A stretch of DNA of 64,000 nt from Atopsyche davidsoni (Eukaryota; Arthropoda; Insecta; Trichoptera; Hydrobiosidae): positions 5,979,001 to 6,043,000 of the forward strand of contig JAILWY010000026.1 of the NCBI GenBank assembly GCA_022113835.1. Direction: 5' to 3'. Position 1 is the first letter of the stretch, and each line of letters starts with the position of its first letter. Position numbers and translations under genes: made by a program. Shown piece after piece: positions 45,355-57,030 of this stretch. A model generated the notes under the pieces. The model was given only the letters and a program-made list of their open reading frames with translations, had not been told where the DNA came from and searched no databases.

Positions 45355-45434
45355 CTGCAACTTGAACGTACAATTTAAGGAATAAATTTACGAGTAGAGA
45401 ATATTTTACGTGTTTTTAAAAATATGCACAAGTA

Positions 45435-45552
45435 CTGATAATTCTATCAGCGCGTCTTTTTAGACTGGTCTTCCAATTAATACTGTGTGGATTTTTGCAA
45501 CTTGCTAATTACGTGGAGATGCGGCGTTATCTCGGTATATGCTGAAGTCTTC
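45435..45552 (+). repeat. Duplicated ~100-bp module, copy 2, with hairpin
   Basis: Second copy (45451-45552), offset 195 bp from copy 1. A small hairpin CTGATA-ATTC-TATCAG (45435-45450) abuts its start. Differences are mostly single substitutions plus one small indel around the middle. Confidence 0.75.
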
Positions 45553-45659
45553 AATATGGCGTATCATCTGTTAATTTTCATTGATTGAGTTTATAAATGT
45601 GACGATCAAACAAAAATCTTTAAATACTAAATAATACAAATTACTCAATATTTTTGACA

Positions 45660-46200
45660 TAATACAAATTAAGCCGGTCTGTCGTGGGTTGGTTAAGGCT
45701 GGCGATTGTCGGCTACATGATTTTACAATTTGCTGAGTTTCGCCACCGACTACCTCTGCGAAGGATTCCTTACAATCTAGAAGGAAATCTGTAAATCAGC
45801 GCGAGTATAAATACAGACCATAATTGTTGCTGGATCTCGCTCAACAATACAGACCGAAACTTTTCCAGATTCCGGAGCGCGGCGCTCGGTTCCATCCTGT
45901 GAATTTACATTTTTGTTTGACTTTAAAGAAACCATGCCGGCAGTACAAACAAAAAACTTAGAAACTTAGCCTCTCTCAGGACTAGAACCGGCGAACGGAT
46001 GTTCACAAAATTAACACGTTGGGCAATAACTCCATTTTGCTGGGCTTCTTTTGTTAATCTATGACGCCCAAGTGAATTGTGATACTTTGTAGACAGTCTT
46101 AAATTTATTGTGATTGTTGGCCGAGGCAGCCATTGACTTATTAAAAAGTGACTTAAAATTTAAGGAGACGCCTGCTTTTGTTTACTCCCTTTCTTTCAAG
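45660..46200. other. Mixed islands
   Basis: Complex sequence with GCCGGTCTGTCGTGGGTTGG, GAGCGCGGCGCTCGG (short palindrome GAGCGCGGCGCTC) and GTTGGCCGAGGCAGCC. No credible frame. AT-rich sequence follows to 46470. Confidence 0.4.
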
Positions 46201-46469
46201 TTGCGCAAACATTAATCATATTTTAATAAAATTAAAATATTAACGCTTCTTTTTGAAAATAAACACCAATATTATTAATATTTCATCCACACAAAACAAA
46301 TAATTTATTTGGACATCGAACTAAACTTATTTAAAAACAAAAACCTTAAATTTTACCTTGTGGTGTGTAGCATGAATGTTTCATTTTTCAGTTAAAAAAA
46401 TCTATTTTATTTTAAAAACAACGATTTCATTATTTAAATTTACACGTGGGTGAAAGTATAGGCACAAGG

Positions 46470-46990
46470 AAAGATTTTCTTAGTACATCTTAAAGTAACG
46501 AAGCAACACATACGCGGATTCCCTTTATTTTCTCCGTACTGTGCGCTTATTGAATATCCATTAGCCACCCCGCGGGCCATTTCCCACTCGAGCTGCTAAA
46601 TTCTGCCGCGACACATACAACCCCGTGTAAGGGAGGAAGGGAGGAGGAAGGGTGCATGCTGGGGGAGCCAGGGGGCACCGGGGGCGGAGGGTAAAGGAAT
46701 GCTGTGTGTTTAAGTCGGAGGAAGCAGCTGACGTCTATGCAAATACCTCGAGCCTGCCCCGGCCTCCCCGAATTTCACTTCTTATTTCTTACCCCCTTTT
46801 TGCTAACGGCAGATTAGCGCTGGGTAGAATTATATTAATCAATAGAAATGCAAATGTGCATAGGTGCTGTCGGGGTGATTACGGCGGGTGAAATTACGGA
46901 CCTATTCTTTGATATTGTGTTCCACGTAGACGTGGCGAGAATTCCAAATCAATGGCGAGAACACACGTACAATTTTAAATTGGTATTATA
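46470..46990. other. Mixed island with paired TGGCGAGAA
   Basis: 46620-46760 is G-rich (GGAGGAAGGGAGGAGGAAGG). CCACGT-AG-ACGTGG (46922-46935) is a perfect palindrome. TGGCGAGAA occurs at 46933-46941 and 46953-46961, exactly 20 bp apart. The 79-codon frame is not supported. Confidence 0.4.
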
Positions 46991-47259
46991 TTTTAAAAAA
47001 ATATTTTACCGTTTACTTTTAATATAAGTTATTTTTAACCATTACGATAAGTATAAATTCATCATCTTACCTAAAATAAAATTTATTTTATGTAAATATA
47101 AAATTACCTTTTATGTGTGAGTTACATTTTTTTTGGTTTTTAGCTTGTTCTATACTATAAATGTTTTAATCCAGTCAGCTAAAATATTAAATAATTTTGA
47201 TGCTATTATTTCATTTATGAAAAACGATTCATAAAAAAAAAACAACAAGCAGCACTGCA

Positions 47260-47680
47260 ATGAAATTTATTCCATGTATTATAAATTACTGCATATTACC
47301 CGCTCTAAGTCTGGTGCTTCTCAAAGCCTTCGAGAATTTCCTGAAAATCACGCAAGCGAGTGTAGCGTATAATAAATACAATTTGCATTCACATGCTTAC
47401 GGGGGCAAAATAATCCGCACCTTTTGTTTCTTTTTCCATTCGGGACTTGGAAGTTTAAATCAGCCGTCTGTTGCGGGCGCCCGCCCCGCCGCACGCATGC
47501 TAATACGGACAACTCCAAAGGAAAACAATACTACCGAGGATTATAATAAATCCGGACGCACGTGTTCCGGGAGGTGTTTTTATTGATGAATACCTATGGC
47601 GCTTGAGGGATCGGGCGACGTGATGAAGGGGGGTGATTGTCACATCGAAGCTGCACTTACAATACCTTATTGAGCACTAT
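47260..47680. other. Mixed island
   Basis: GC-rich core TTGCGGGCGCCCGCCCCGCC (47470-47489) and GCACGTGTTCC (E-box CACGTG). A 108-codon plus frame (47260-47586) has hydrophobic then basic content from composition and shows no domain. Confidence 0.35.
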
Positions 47681-47749
47681 TTACAGTATGCCAAAGTTTT
47701 ATAGATGTATGCTTGATATTGTTATTTTTAATACATTTTATAGAATTTA

Positions 47750-47778
47750 GAAAAAAAAAATATATATATATATATATG
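47750..47778. repeat. Poly(A) plus (TA)n tract
   Basis: A run of about 10 A followed by about ten TA dinucleotides. Confidence 0.8.
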
Positions 47779-47929
47779 AACATCGATTTTATTTATCATA
47801 TAATCTTTCAGTAAGTTTTAATTTTGTAGACTTTGTACGTTTTATCGTATTGACTAACATGAAAATACACGTTGCTATTGATTGAAATCAACGTGAATTG
47901 AAATATCGCAAACTTGTATAGTAATTTGA

Positions 47930-48400
47930 CGATCCTTTCAGGAAGGTTATATTTGAACTAACGATTTTTTTTTCAGCTTCGAAATGGCAATATTTAAAGC
48001 ACTGCTCATTTTCTCAAAGGCTGTTTTAAAAATCATTCTCTTGTAATTGCCTAATCCCCACGAGGGAGCATATTTCCCATCGAACCCCCAGCCCTTCGCA
48101 ATCACGGAGAGCCTCATAAATACAAAAAAAAAAAAAAAAACACAAATTAGAAAAATCTCCGGGCAGCCTCATCCCCCCGCCTGCCGCAGCCCGCGGGGTG
48201 TTTCTTTCTTTGCCGATTAAAACTTCATTATATCACTTGAGCTGGCGCCTCCTTCCGCGCCCCCCGCCGCGCCCGAGAGCGACACCCCGAATTAAAAAAC
48301 CAAACCTGCGCCCCTCCACCTGCCGAGGAGGGACAAGGTAAACAGACGCGGTCGCTGTGATGACTTTCTGAAACATGGACCCCTTCTTTACCAACGTGGG
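47930..48400. other. Mixed island with internal 18-nt poly(A)
   Basis: 48030-48120 is complex, then an A run of about 18 nt near 48124-48141, then a GC-rich part (CCGCAGCCCGCGGGG, CGCGCCCCCCGCCGCGCCC). I see no target-site duplication around the A run, so a retrocopy is not supported. Confidence 0.4.
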
Positions 48401-49160
48401 GTTTTTGAATCTATGTCTTGCATTAATACAATATTTATTTATTTTCATTTAATACTTAAAGTTGTCTATGAAAAACAATTTATATTTCAAACCATATTAC
48501 TTATAATACATATCACTACCTGAAAAGCGAACTCTTATGTTTAACATGGCATTGTTACATACTAATAATTAATTACAATTTTTGTCGATTTATTTAAATT
48601 TATTGAAATTTGATATATGAAAAGGTTGGAAGTAAGCACGTTTTTGTGTAAAATGTTTCTATATCAGTTTATGTACGACGTCAACTAGTTTTTTTGAGAT
48701 TATGAAATGAATACTTTGTTTACATTTCATTCTATAAATGTTTCGCGTTCAGCTTTTCACACACCGTAATTAGAATAATATAACAATTACAAAACCAAGC
48801 CGCATACTTTGAAAACTACAATCTTCCGAGTAAGCGTCCCGCCTCCAGTCTTAACCCTTTACTCATATTTAAATATATTTCCGGATTATTCCAATTGCAG
48901 TTTAATTTATAGAGCAAACATCCCTAGACTGCGTAAATCAACTTTCCTATAAAAACCACTACATTTGGTACAAATTTCCGACTCCTTCGGGCCATTTAGA
49001 GGGATAAGAATAAGGGAAGCTCGTCATTAGATTATAATTACTGTAATTAAAATATACAAATAGAGCAATAAAGAAACGCCTGTGAAGGGTTGTCTCTGCC
49101 ACGCAGACACTCGATTTATATTTCTGGCAACGGTCGTCTTCTCGACAGAACAAATTAACA
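48401..49160. other. AT-rich spacer then mixed island
   Basis: 48400-48750 is AT-rich. 48750-49160 is mixed, with GAGTAAGCGTCCCGCC and TCGGGCCATTTAGAGG. Frames of 64 and 82 codons on opposite strands are not supported. AT-rich sequence follows to 49640. Confidence 0.35.
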
Positions 49161-49639
49161 CGTCTGCTGAGATTTCACAAATCTTTATTTCTTATACAAT
49201 AATAATGCAATTATACCTCAGTTCAATTTTTATTAAATGTAATGCTCATTTTCATTGCCACAACAAGTTATTATCAAACGTGTTGTTATTTTTTTCTGGC
49301 ATCAACGATCCCAATTTTACGAACCAATAAAAAAACATAATCGGGGGAGAAATTATCAGTATTTTCTATGGTATTAAAGTGAATCAATTATTTTAACTCT
49401 CTCATATCTATTGCTATGAGATTCTTTAAAATGTTTGCTTTTTTATTAAATTGAGGTAAAATTTCAAAATATAAATAATAATAAATCTATCGCCTTATCA
49501 TAAAATTTATCAAATTTGCTCGTCATTCATATAATAATAATAGCAGTAAAGTGTGGATTCAAATCCCAAGAATTTTCTCAACATTGTAATAAAGCTTTTT
49601 CATAGATAAAAATATGAGAAAAAAAATTCAAGTTTTAGC

Positions 49640-50060
49640 AAAAGCTTTTAAAATATTATCACGAGATTATAACCACGTCAGTTGAGCTCATTACAGCTTC
49701 CAGTTGAAGAAACCCTTTAGTATCACGTTTAATTACATGTAAAAATAGCAACACAAAAGAGGGAGAGCGCATTCAAAATTCTCGAGCACCTCACAATTAC
49801 AGGCACATCTTTATCATTGTTGAAATCCTTTGATCCATAATAATTTTACTGCTGGCCAATAAAACAAACTACATGCAGCCGTCCCACTCCGGGACATTAC
49901 TGGCAGGATTGAAGCAATTAACATAAAAAAATAATAAGCAAGTTAGCGGAGATCATCCCCCGGCCAGAGGAGGGAGGACTGTAATCTTTCGCCTCCCAAA
50001 CGACCACCACTGGGCTTGTTGTTAACTTGGGCTTTATTTTTGAGACAAGTTGTTTCATTA
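49640..50060. other. Mixed island
   Basis: Contains GAGGGAGAGCGC, CAGCCGTCCCACTCCGGG and CCCCCGGCCAGAGGAGGG. The spacer 50060-50700 is AT-rich, with two chance frames. Confidence 0.35.
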
Positions 50061-50709
50061 TTAAACGAAGACAAAAACACCCTTCACTTAATTAAAATCT
50101 ATGATGTCTGGACTTTGTATTATGAATATGATAAGATTTGGTAATTCTGGATATTTCAATAATTTGCATATATTCTCAAATAAAAGCCATATTAGTACAT
50201 TTATACTATCAATATTCTTACAAATTATAATATCGGAAATAAAATTTGAACTACGTCCAAGAGAAACTATTTATGTGGCTTTGAGAATATTCTTCTAATT
50301 TTTGCTGTATTGTCCACACGCTAATTATATAAAATAATTAATATGTTATGTAGAATGTTCTGGATCAATGTGATATATATAATACAAATATAAGAGAATA
50401 TTCGTATATTTTCAATTAACACTGCATGGCCTATCTCAAAAACAATTTTTGTGCATCTGCGTTTTGTTTTCGTTACTTCTTATGAAATTCATTTATAAGT
50501 GCACTTACTACTCGTATCTGTTATATTTCATGTTAACAAGCTCTCCATAACATACTCTGAGATGATACTTACCAAACATTTAATTAATAAATCAAAACAA
50601 AAATAAAGCATACACAAATGAAATTTCAGAGAAAATATATCGTAATAACAACAATACAGGTAAAAGCACGCAACCCAAAATGTACTCAAAAATACCAAAT
50701 CTGAGGGCT

Positions 50710-51000
50710 TCAAGAATAGAAACGACCGGTGCGGCGCGCCTTACGACCTGGCCTTAATTATGCACCGTGTCGCTGGCAAATGAGACTCGGCCTTAACGCG
50801 CTGTTGGCCATTGTTGTCGCCATTTTAAGGCGCCACTTTTGCGCGAGGGCGAGGGCCCCGGGGGCGGGGGGCGGCGGACACTTCGCACTTGTTCCCGTTG
50901 ATGAGGCCGGGATGGATTTGGGGTGGAAAACCGCGTGGTCACGCGTCGTGGTGGAGTTTCATGTTTTTTTTATATAAAGGTTGAATTTTCCGTTCTCGTG
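50710..51000. promoter_or_regulatory. GC-rich island with two Pho-like GCCAT sites
   Basis: GGCCATTG (GCCAT at 50807-50811) and TCGCCATTTTAAGG (GCCAT at 50819-50823) lie 12 bp apart, next to GGCGCC and a G run (50855-50875). An 82-codon plus frame is not supported. A Polycomb-response role is speculative. Confidence 0.3.
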
Positions 51001-51660
51001 TTTGCTATGTTGCTTTAGTGTTTAGCTGTTAGCCTTCCTTGGAAATATTTTATAAAAAGGTTTTTATCAAGTTCACGGTATTGCGTGATATTGCCATGAC
51101 TCTGAATGAGATTTGATCAAATAGTTTTTAAATGTTCTTTCATAATTTTTAAAAAAAAAGCCACAAAACATATAAATAAATCAAGAAAAAAAAATATTTT
51201 TAATCATTGTACCATGTACAAATATTTAAAAAATATTAAGTTGGTGTAAGCCACAAAAATTAAAAAATAAACAGATAAAGGTGCATACCTGGCGTGATAA
51301 TATTTAAAAAAAAAAGTAAACCTAGGAAAAACTAGGCTTAAAAGCTATTAAATAAACGACTAGAAATACATATTTTAGAAATAAACAATACGTTCAAAAG
51401 AAATTCTTAATAACTGTGCCAAATCTCTTTATGGTAGAAATTACGAAAATAGAAATGAGAAATAGCATTTCCTTGCAGTGACCGAAGTCAAAAATAATTT
51501 TATTAATATTCATAGATCCCAAATGCATTCACTAAGCAACTTTATTTTTTAAATAAGTAATATTGGTTTTGTAATATAATTTTACAATAGTCTAAATATT
51601 TTCCATATGCCCTTTGAATCGTTTTGAATTTCATGTAAGAAAAACGAATATTTCACAGCA
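51001..51660. other. AT-rich spacer
   Basis: Poly(A)-rich, low complexity. CCTAGGAAAAACTAGG (51320-51335) is a small hairpin. Nothing else is seen. Confidence 0.55.
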
Positions 51661-51980
51661 CTCAGCAACTTTAAAGAAAAGCTGCATATATTTATTTTAA
51701 CCGGTAAATAACCGTCAACACCTCGCAGCATCGCCTGTCGGGAGGTGTGTCAGGGAAGAGATCAAACTTTTCCCTCACGGCTGAGGTGACAAATAAAGAA
51801 TTTGCATTTAAATAGAACATTTCCATCTGTGATACGACCCGCCCTTCGAGAGCGCCCAAGAAAGCCGTCTTGTCTTAAAGCACTGACAAATTGATTTTTT
51901 TCGGGACATTCGAGAGATGAATTACTGAATTTGCGGCCTGAAAAAAAACATTGCATACCACCGCACTATACGAGGGTCAA
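51660..51980. other. Mixed island
   Basis: Contains AACCGGTAAATAACCG, GCCTGTCGGGAGGTG and CGACCCGCCCTTCGAGAGC. A 64-codon minus frame is not supported. AT-rich sequence follows to 52370. Confidence 0.35.
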
Positions 51981-52369
51981 ATATGTTATATGACATGATT
52001 ATTTTAACCGCTTCCTCTGGATAAAAAATTGTTTATCCATCTAAGAAAGAGTATTTTAATGATTCATAATTTGGAAACTATTTATGTCATGAAATAGTAA
52101 GCAAAATTTTATTTTTATATATATGATTTTCAATTGTTTTTAAATGCATACTAAATGCAAAATACTGAACTTATTAAATTGTTTATAAATGAAGTAATAT
52201 ATAGAAGATACATGACAGAAATGAATTGTATTTTTTATGTGAAATGAAGTACAAATGAAATTAAAAACGTAATTCTCAAACGCAGTGTACAACATTTTTT
52301 TCATATAAACGAATTATTTAAAAAAACAATATATGTTCAATAAAATCTATAAGAACCATGGCTTAAGTG

Positions 52370-53060
52370 TATATAGGATCCCAGCCCAAGAATAACTAGC
52401 ACAAGTAAATAGCCTTATATCTCTGCCTAGCAAGTGAAGTATTATACGTAATGTTCACGATGAGTTGATACTCCTATTATCTATTCTACCTCGCAGCCAC
52501 AGAAACTTAAGATGTTTGTAATCGTATCCAAATTCACTGAACTACAAAGCCTTACACTGATCATTGATGTATAAACGAAAAACGGCCCGCCAGTATAAAA
52601 CCGACAAAGCACTCCAATATTTTCCACCGTCGGCGCGTTTCTTTTATCTTCATATTTTGGCCACGAATCGCGGCAAAAATAATCGGAGAGTTTATTGAAG
52701 ATGATAATTGATCGAGGCTCAAAGGAGCACCTCGGGGGTAAACAATCGGGCGGCGGGGCCCCCGGGACCGGAGGGGCTCACGGGCCACCCCCCGCAGCCC
52801 CCGCTCGGGTCCGGATAATTTCATTAGACAATCCCCTTCGCGGATTTCTTTGTGGAAAGTGAGCCGAGTGATTAAAAATATCTTACTAAATTATAATTGA
52901 CGCCGAGCGCCTTCTTTACTTTGTGATTAAGCCTCACAGGAGTCTAAATTAATTTTCATTACTTTTTTTTTTATTTTGGGCCGCTTTGTGGTTCACGCCT
53001 TTCTCGCCGCGCTGACGCGTCCTTCCTGTTTATTCCGAGATGATTGTTTTGCTCATTAAA
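52370..53060. other. Long mixed island
   Basis: The centre, 52730-52815, is G/C-dense (GGCGGGGCCCCCGGGACCGG). Flanks include GGCCACGAATCGCGGC and TCGCCGCGCTGACGCG. An 87-codon minus frame has Arg/Pro content with no domain. AT-rich sequence follows to 53490. Confidence 0.4.
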
Positions 53061-53489
53061 AAAAAGTTATTTAATATTTCATTTCTAATTTGAATCAAAT
53101 AAAACATAAATTGAATTTTACAATTTAACCTTCTAGGTACAGTTTTGAGATTTTATTTGGCATTACTCATGACAGACTAGTTTCGTTTGTCATCTTTCAT
53201 AGTTATCCAACACACATAAATAGCTAAATGGCAAGGAAATTACGATCATGTCGTTAGTGAATGCTTTTCCTTATCTTAGTCTTAAGCTTGGAAAAGCTCT
53301 TAGCCCTATTATCGTAATGTCTGAGCCAACTATTTGTTCTAAAAAATGACATAAAACTCACTGATGATATAAACCAAAATAATTTTTTTTTAAATTGTGT
53401 AAGAAATAAAATTTGCACTAAATTATATGTTTGAAAGAAATGTTTTTTTTTTTTAGTATTGTATTGCTCAGAGAAATAAATTCCAATCA

Positions 53490-53850
53490 CATTATTTACT
53501 CTCACCTGAGAGGGCAGCGCCGTTCCGCCCCGCGAGCGGTACACAACTCCCATAACCCTAAAAATGCATCCAATAAATCGGAGCCAATACAATTTGCCGC
53601 GGGGCAATAGGACTATATGGGGCGTGACGGGGCGCAGGACTGTCGCGGAGGGCGGCCGCCTGCACGACATGCCATAACCGGGTTACTGTCGCCCGCCGCC
53701 AGCTTTATTCGCCTGCTTCCGCCCATTTGCCACCCCGATGAAAAGGACCCCGCGTCCTGAGTACGGTAACACTGCATCAGAAGCTGCACCGTGCAACAGA
53801 TAGAACTACCCGCTTAAAAATTTCGGAAATCTTGGTCACTTGAATATTTT
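53490..53850. other. GC-rich island with minus-strand donor-like site
   Basis: On minus, CTCAG|GTGAGAG (donor near 53498-53503) and TTTTTAG upstream (right) could bound a 52-nt exon, all frames open. The acceptor is poor. The 138-codon minus frame (53254-53670) extends far into AT-rich DNA and is probably chance. Confidence 0.25.
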
Positions 53851-54590
53851 TAAATCCTGAATTATGAATGATACGGTAACTCTGCATTTATAAATTCCAG
53901 TATGAAACATATACAAATATCTTTGTGACTTTGAATATTTGCTTATTAATCTGAATTCACATTAGAAGATACTGTGAAACACTACATACAAGGTATATTT
54001 TACTACGAATTTTACATACATAATATTTAATATCAAGTAAGTTGCTTATCATTAAGTAATATGCATTGGTATTTATCGTATGTATATAATATCATTTTGT
54101 GTATATTAAATCAAATCGTATCTATTGAATACCTGTATATTGATATACCAATAGACGGTTTAACTAAAATATTTTTCAGATTAAGTTAAAAACTATGTCA
54201 TTTAAAATCTTTCTGAAATTGAATACTTTTTTTTATATCTCATTGGACTAAAATCTGTGAACAAAAAGAATGTGTATTCTCACGGTTACCCTACGCCTAC
54301 ACCATCACGTCAGTCTTGCATTTGCTCCAGTACCCAAGTTCTTTTGGCCGTGAAATTGCTTAGCGAATTATTACCCATCGACTCATATATAGTTTGTCTC
54401 TTTGTTTCCTTCATTCTCCATTAGTCTGGTACGCAAGTGGGGCGTCATAAAATGCCTAGTTTATGTTATAGCTCAATACATGTCAGCGAGTATTATCAAA
54501 CGCAATCTCTCATATAGGTAATATAAAAAATCTTTTTATTTGATTAAAATGACAGAAAAAAACTACAACTCATTAGATTTTCTTCGTTTA
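53851..54590. other. AT-rich spacer and one mixed block
   Basis: 53850-54270 is AT-rich. 54270-54490 is mixed, with CGGTTACCCTACGCC and ATCACGTCAGTC (TGACGT on minus). No gene is seen. Confidence 0.4.
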
Positions 54591-54709
54591 AAAGGGTTTG
54601 CAAAGTTTTCAAGAGCAATTTCAATATACATTTTCGCTTGAAGACATTCTCATAAATTCACAAACGAAAGCGATTATTCCACCGCTAAATATCCATAAGC
54701 ACTCTCTTT

Positions 54710-55135
54710 TCACACAATATCGATAAAGGGCTTAAGCCTCCGATATAACCGCATAATACTCGTACGGGGATTTTAATACCGTACCTTTCAGTAGTAACAT
54801 TTCCACCCCATGCAAGAACCATCAAAGCCATATCGATAACCGTTTCCCATACTTGAGTTGCAAGGGATGAAAAATATTCGACGTCAAAAAGGGGTTGCGA
54901 AAACATAACCTGACTGCCTTCACGGTGCTCGTAACATCGGTAATATGCCTATAGTGACTAAAATAAATACGACAGTTTATATCGCTCGAGTAAAAAGGCG
55001 ATAAATATTCACTCTTATGACTTTCGATATCTTTATTTATATTGCTTGACATAATTTTCAGTAAATCTCTTTGGCGATATTTATTAACCATAACGATACT
55101 TCAAAGAGATTTCCTATTTTCTTACCCTATCGCAA
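54710..55135. promoter_or_regulatory. CGATA cluster with two TATCGATA (DRE-like) sites
   Basis: TATCGATA at 54718-54725 and 54831-54838. CGATA or TATCG also at 54741, 54980, 54999, 55025, 55075, 55094 and 55128. TATCGATA is the DREF element; CGATA clusters are bound by BEAF-32 in flies; ATCGAT cores also suit Cut/Onecut factors. Minus frames of 73 and 89 codons overlap here in different registers and match no family. Confidence 0.45.
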
Positions 55136-55359
55136 ATTTTCATTTAAAAGAACTTAAAAACTATTTATTAAAAAATCGCACAACTCATTCTTTTCTTGCT
55201 CAGTTAAAAATTTACATTCAAGAAATAACTACACTCGTACGTTTAATTCACTTTAAAAATATTTTTAAATATACTATATAAGTTTTTTAAACTGATTGGT
55301 TAGTATTAGTATCCCTCAGATATCCGCTGTTTTTTCGTCAGATCTCAAAAAGAACAAAA

Positions 55360-55570
55360 ATCAAACACAACCCCCATAACTTCCTCCTACCGAGGGGGTG
55401 CATGTTACCCTCCCGCCACTGAAGGGTTGAAGCCCGCCTCTCTGAAGAATACTCTGGCTTTTTTAAATTTTTTATACCCCACTCCGCCAGCAAGTGGCTC
55501 GCGGTGCTTCCGGGGGGTCAAGTTTTCAAGTGATTTCGATGTTGCTTTTTAAATAACCTTTTAGGGTTAG
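55360..55570. other. Mixed island
   Basis: Contains TACCCTCCCGCCACTGAAGG and GGTGCTTCCGGGGGG. The spacer 55570-55970 is AT-rich. Confidence 0.35.
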
Positions 55571-55969
55571 TTTATTTTAATGTTTAACTACGTTCTATTT
55601 TAACAAGTTATTTTTTACTTAAGTGGAAATAATATCTTCAAAGTCCTTTGTTGTCCAAAATTTTGACAAAAATTTATAATATACTTGTAAATTTGTAAAA
55701 TAGTCTTTTCCACATGCTTTCTATGATCATTTATATTTTACTATTCAGTGTTAGTAGTTTCAATATTTTAGATTTTTTTTAGATTCCTATGTACAATGTC
55801 ATGGATTATGTCTAATAAACTTACATTAATTAAAATTAATTACTAAGTATCGCTTGTAATATCATTATTAATTATAATTTAATTTCTAGTTTTTGTAAAG
55901 ACGTGTATTCTTATTTTTTATTGTTGAGTTAATTATTCATGTAATTTAACATTACTATTTGTAACTCAA

Positions 55970-56430
55970 GTAAAATAGTCAACTTCATTCAAGCAGTAAA
56001 CTTATCCCGTACGTTACTTCATACTCGTTCCCTCCCACGTTTGTCTCGCCCTCAGGATAATGAACAATGTTATGTATGCATAATTTATCCGGCGATAGAA
56101 ATACTTTCCTTCTCCAGTTTAATCCAGAATCCTGGAACAATAAGGCTTCTCTTGCAGCGACCCGCCCCCTCCGGTAGCTCATGGCCCAGCAAACCATAAA
56201 TATGCGATCAATTTTATATCCCGGCTTCCTTGCCTTTTTTAATTTTAGCCCCCTGCATTAATGAAAATTTCGCCATAAAAATTATTCAAATAAAAACAAT
56301 TATGTAAGATTTTTATTGTCGAAGTAAGACTTGGGAGATCCATAAATTAGCATGTTCACGGCACAAGGACAAAAGATGATTATATTTATATTGCTTTCTT
56401 CTAGGAGTCGAACGGAAAACTCTGTGAACG
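55970..56430. other. Mixed island
   Basis: 55970-56280 includes GACCCGCCCCCTCCGG and CCATAAA words at 56194 and 56273. A weaker mixed segment is at 56320-56430. A 70-codon minus frame is not supported. AT-rich sequence follows to 56730. Confidence 0.35.
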
Positions 56431-56729
56431 AGAGGAGATATAATGATATTATATTATTTTCTTCTTGAAATATTGAACGCTACATACAATCTGCCCCATT
56501 GTCTAAATAAATTAATTGTTCTTCAATCAATGAAAGATAAATTAACTCAAGTAATATATTTGTATTTAATAAAGAAATAAAAAATGTAGGTATTAAATTC
56601 TCGAAAGAAAATTCATTTATTTATCTATAAACCAATCAACTCATATATCCACAGCTCCAATAAAATTTAATGAACCTTCAAATATTTAAAATATTTTGCG
56701 CTGATTTTTTTTCCAAAAACATCGAACCG

Positions 56730-57030
56730 TTCCACACGCACGCAGAAAACGAAAACAAAAAGCACAAACCGCCCGAGCCTTTTCTAATCTAAGAAGACCA
56801 ACCGACCCCCTCTTCGGGGACGCAAATGAAAAATTTAGATTGCATTACTCCCCCGCCCCGCGCCGCCCCCTCCCTCCGCAAATCAAGTAATTAGCCACCC
56901 CCCGCGGCGCTCCTTAAAATTGTATTTGTACAGTTTTTTTTTTCTTTAAAATCACTCCGCTTCCGTTTTTAGCAAGTATTCCAATGAAAAAGTGCGAATC
57001 TCAAGTGCCCGCTGTCACGCTAAAATATCA
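56730..57030. other. GC-rich island
   Basis: Core CCCGCCCCGCGCCGCCCCC (56852-56870) and CACCCCCCGCGGCGC. AT-rich sequence to 57410, including a (TA)-poor A/T stretch with no feature. Confidence 0.4.

Noticed and set aside
48124..48141. Poly(A) run as the tail of a processed retrocopy
   Set aside because: No open frame, no matching target-site duplication, and the upstream sequence is an ordinary mixed island.
53254..53670. 138-codon minus-strand frame as a gene
   Set aside because: It joins a GC-rich island to an AT-rich spacer with Lys/Phe-rich content that tracks the DNA, and has no domain.
54685..55091. Overlapping 73- and 89-codon minus frames as a frameshifted gene
   Set aside because: Joining them gives no recognisable family; the sequence is better explained by the CGATA motif cluster.
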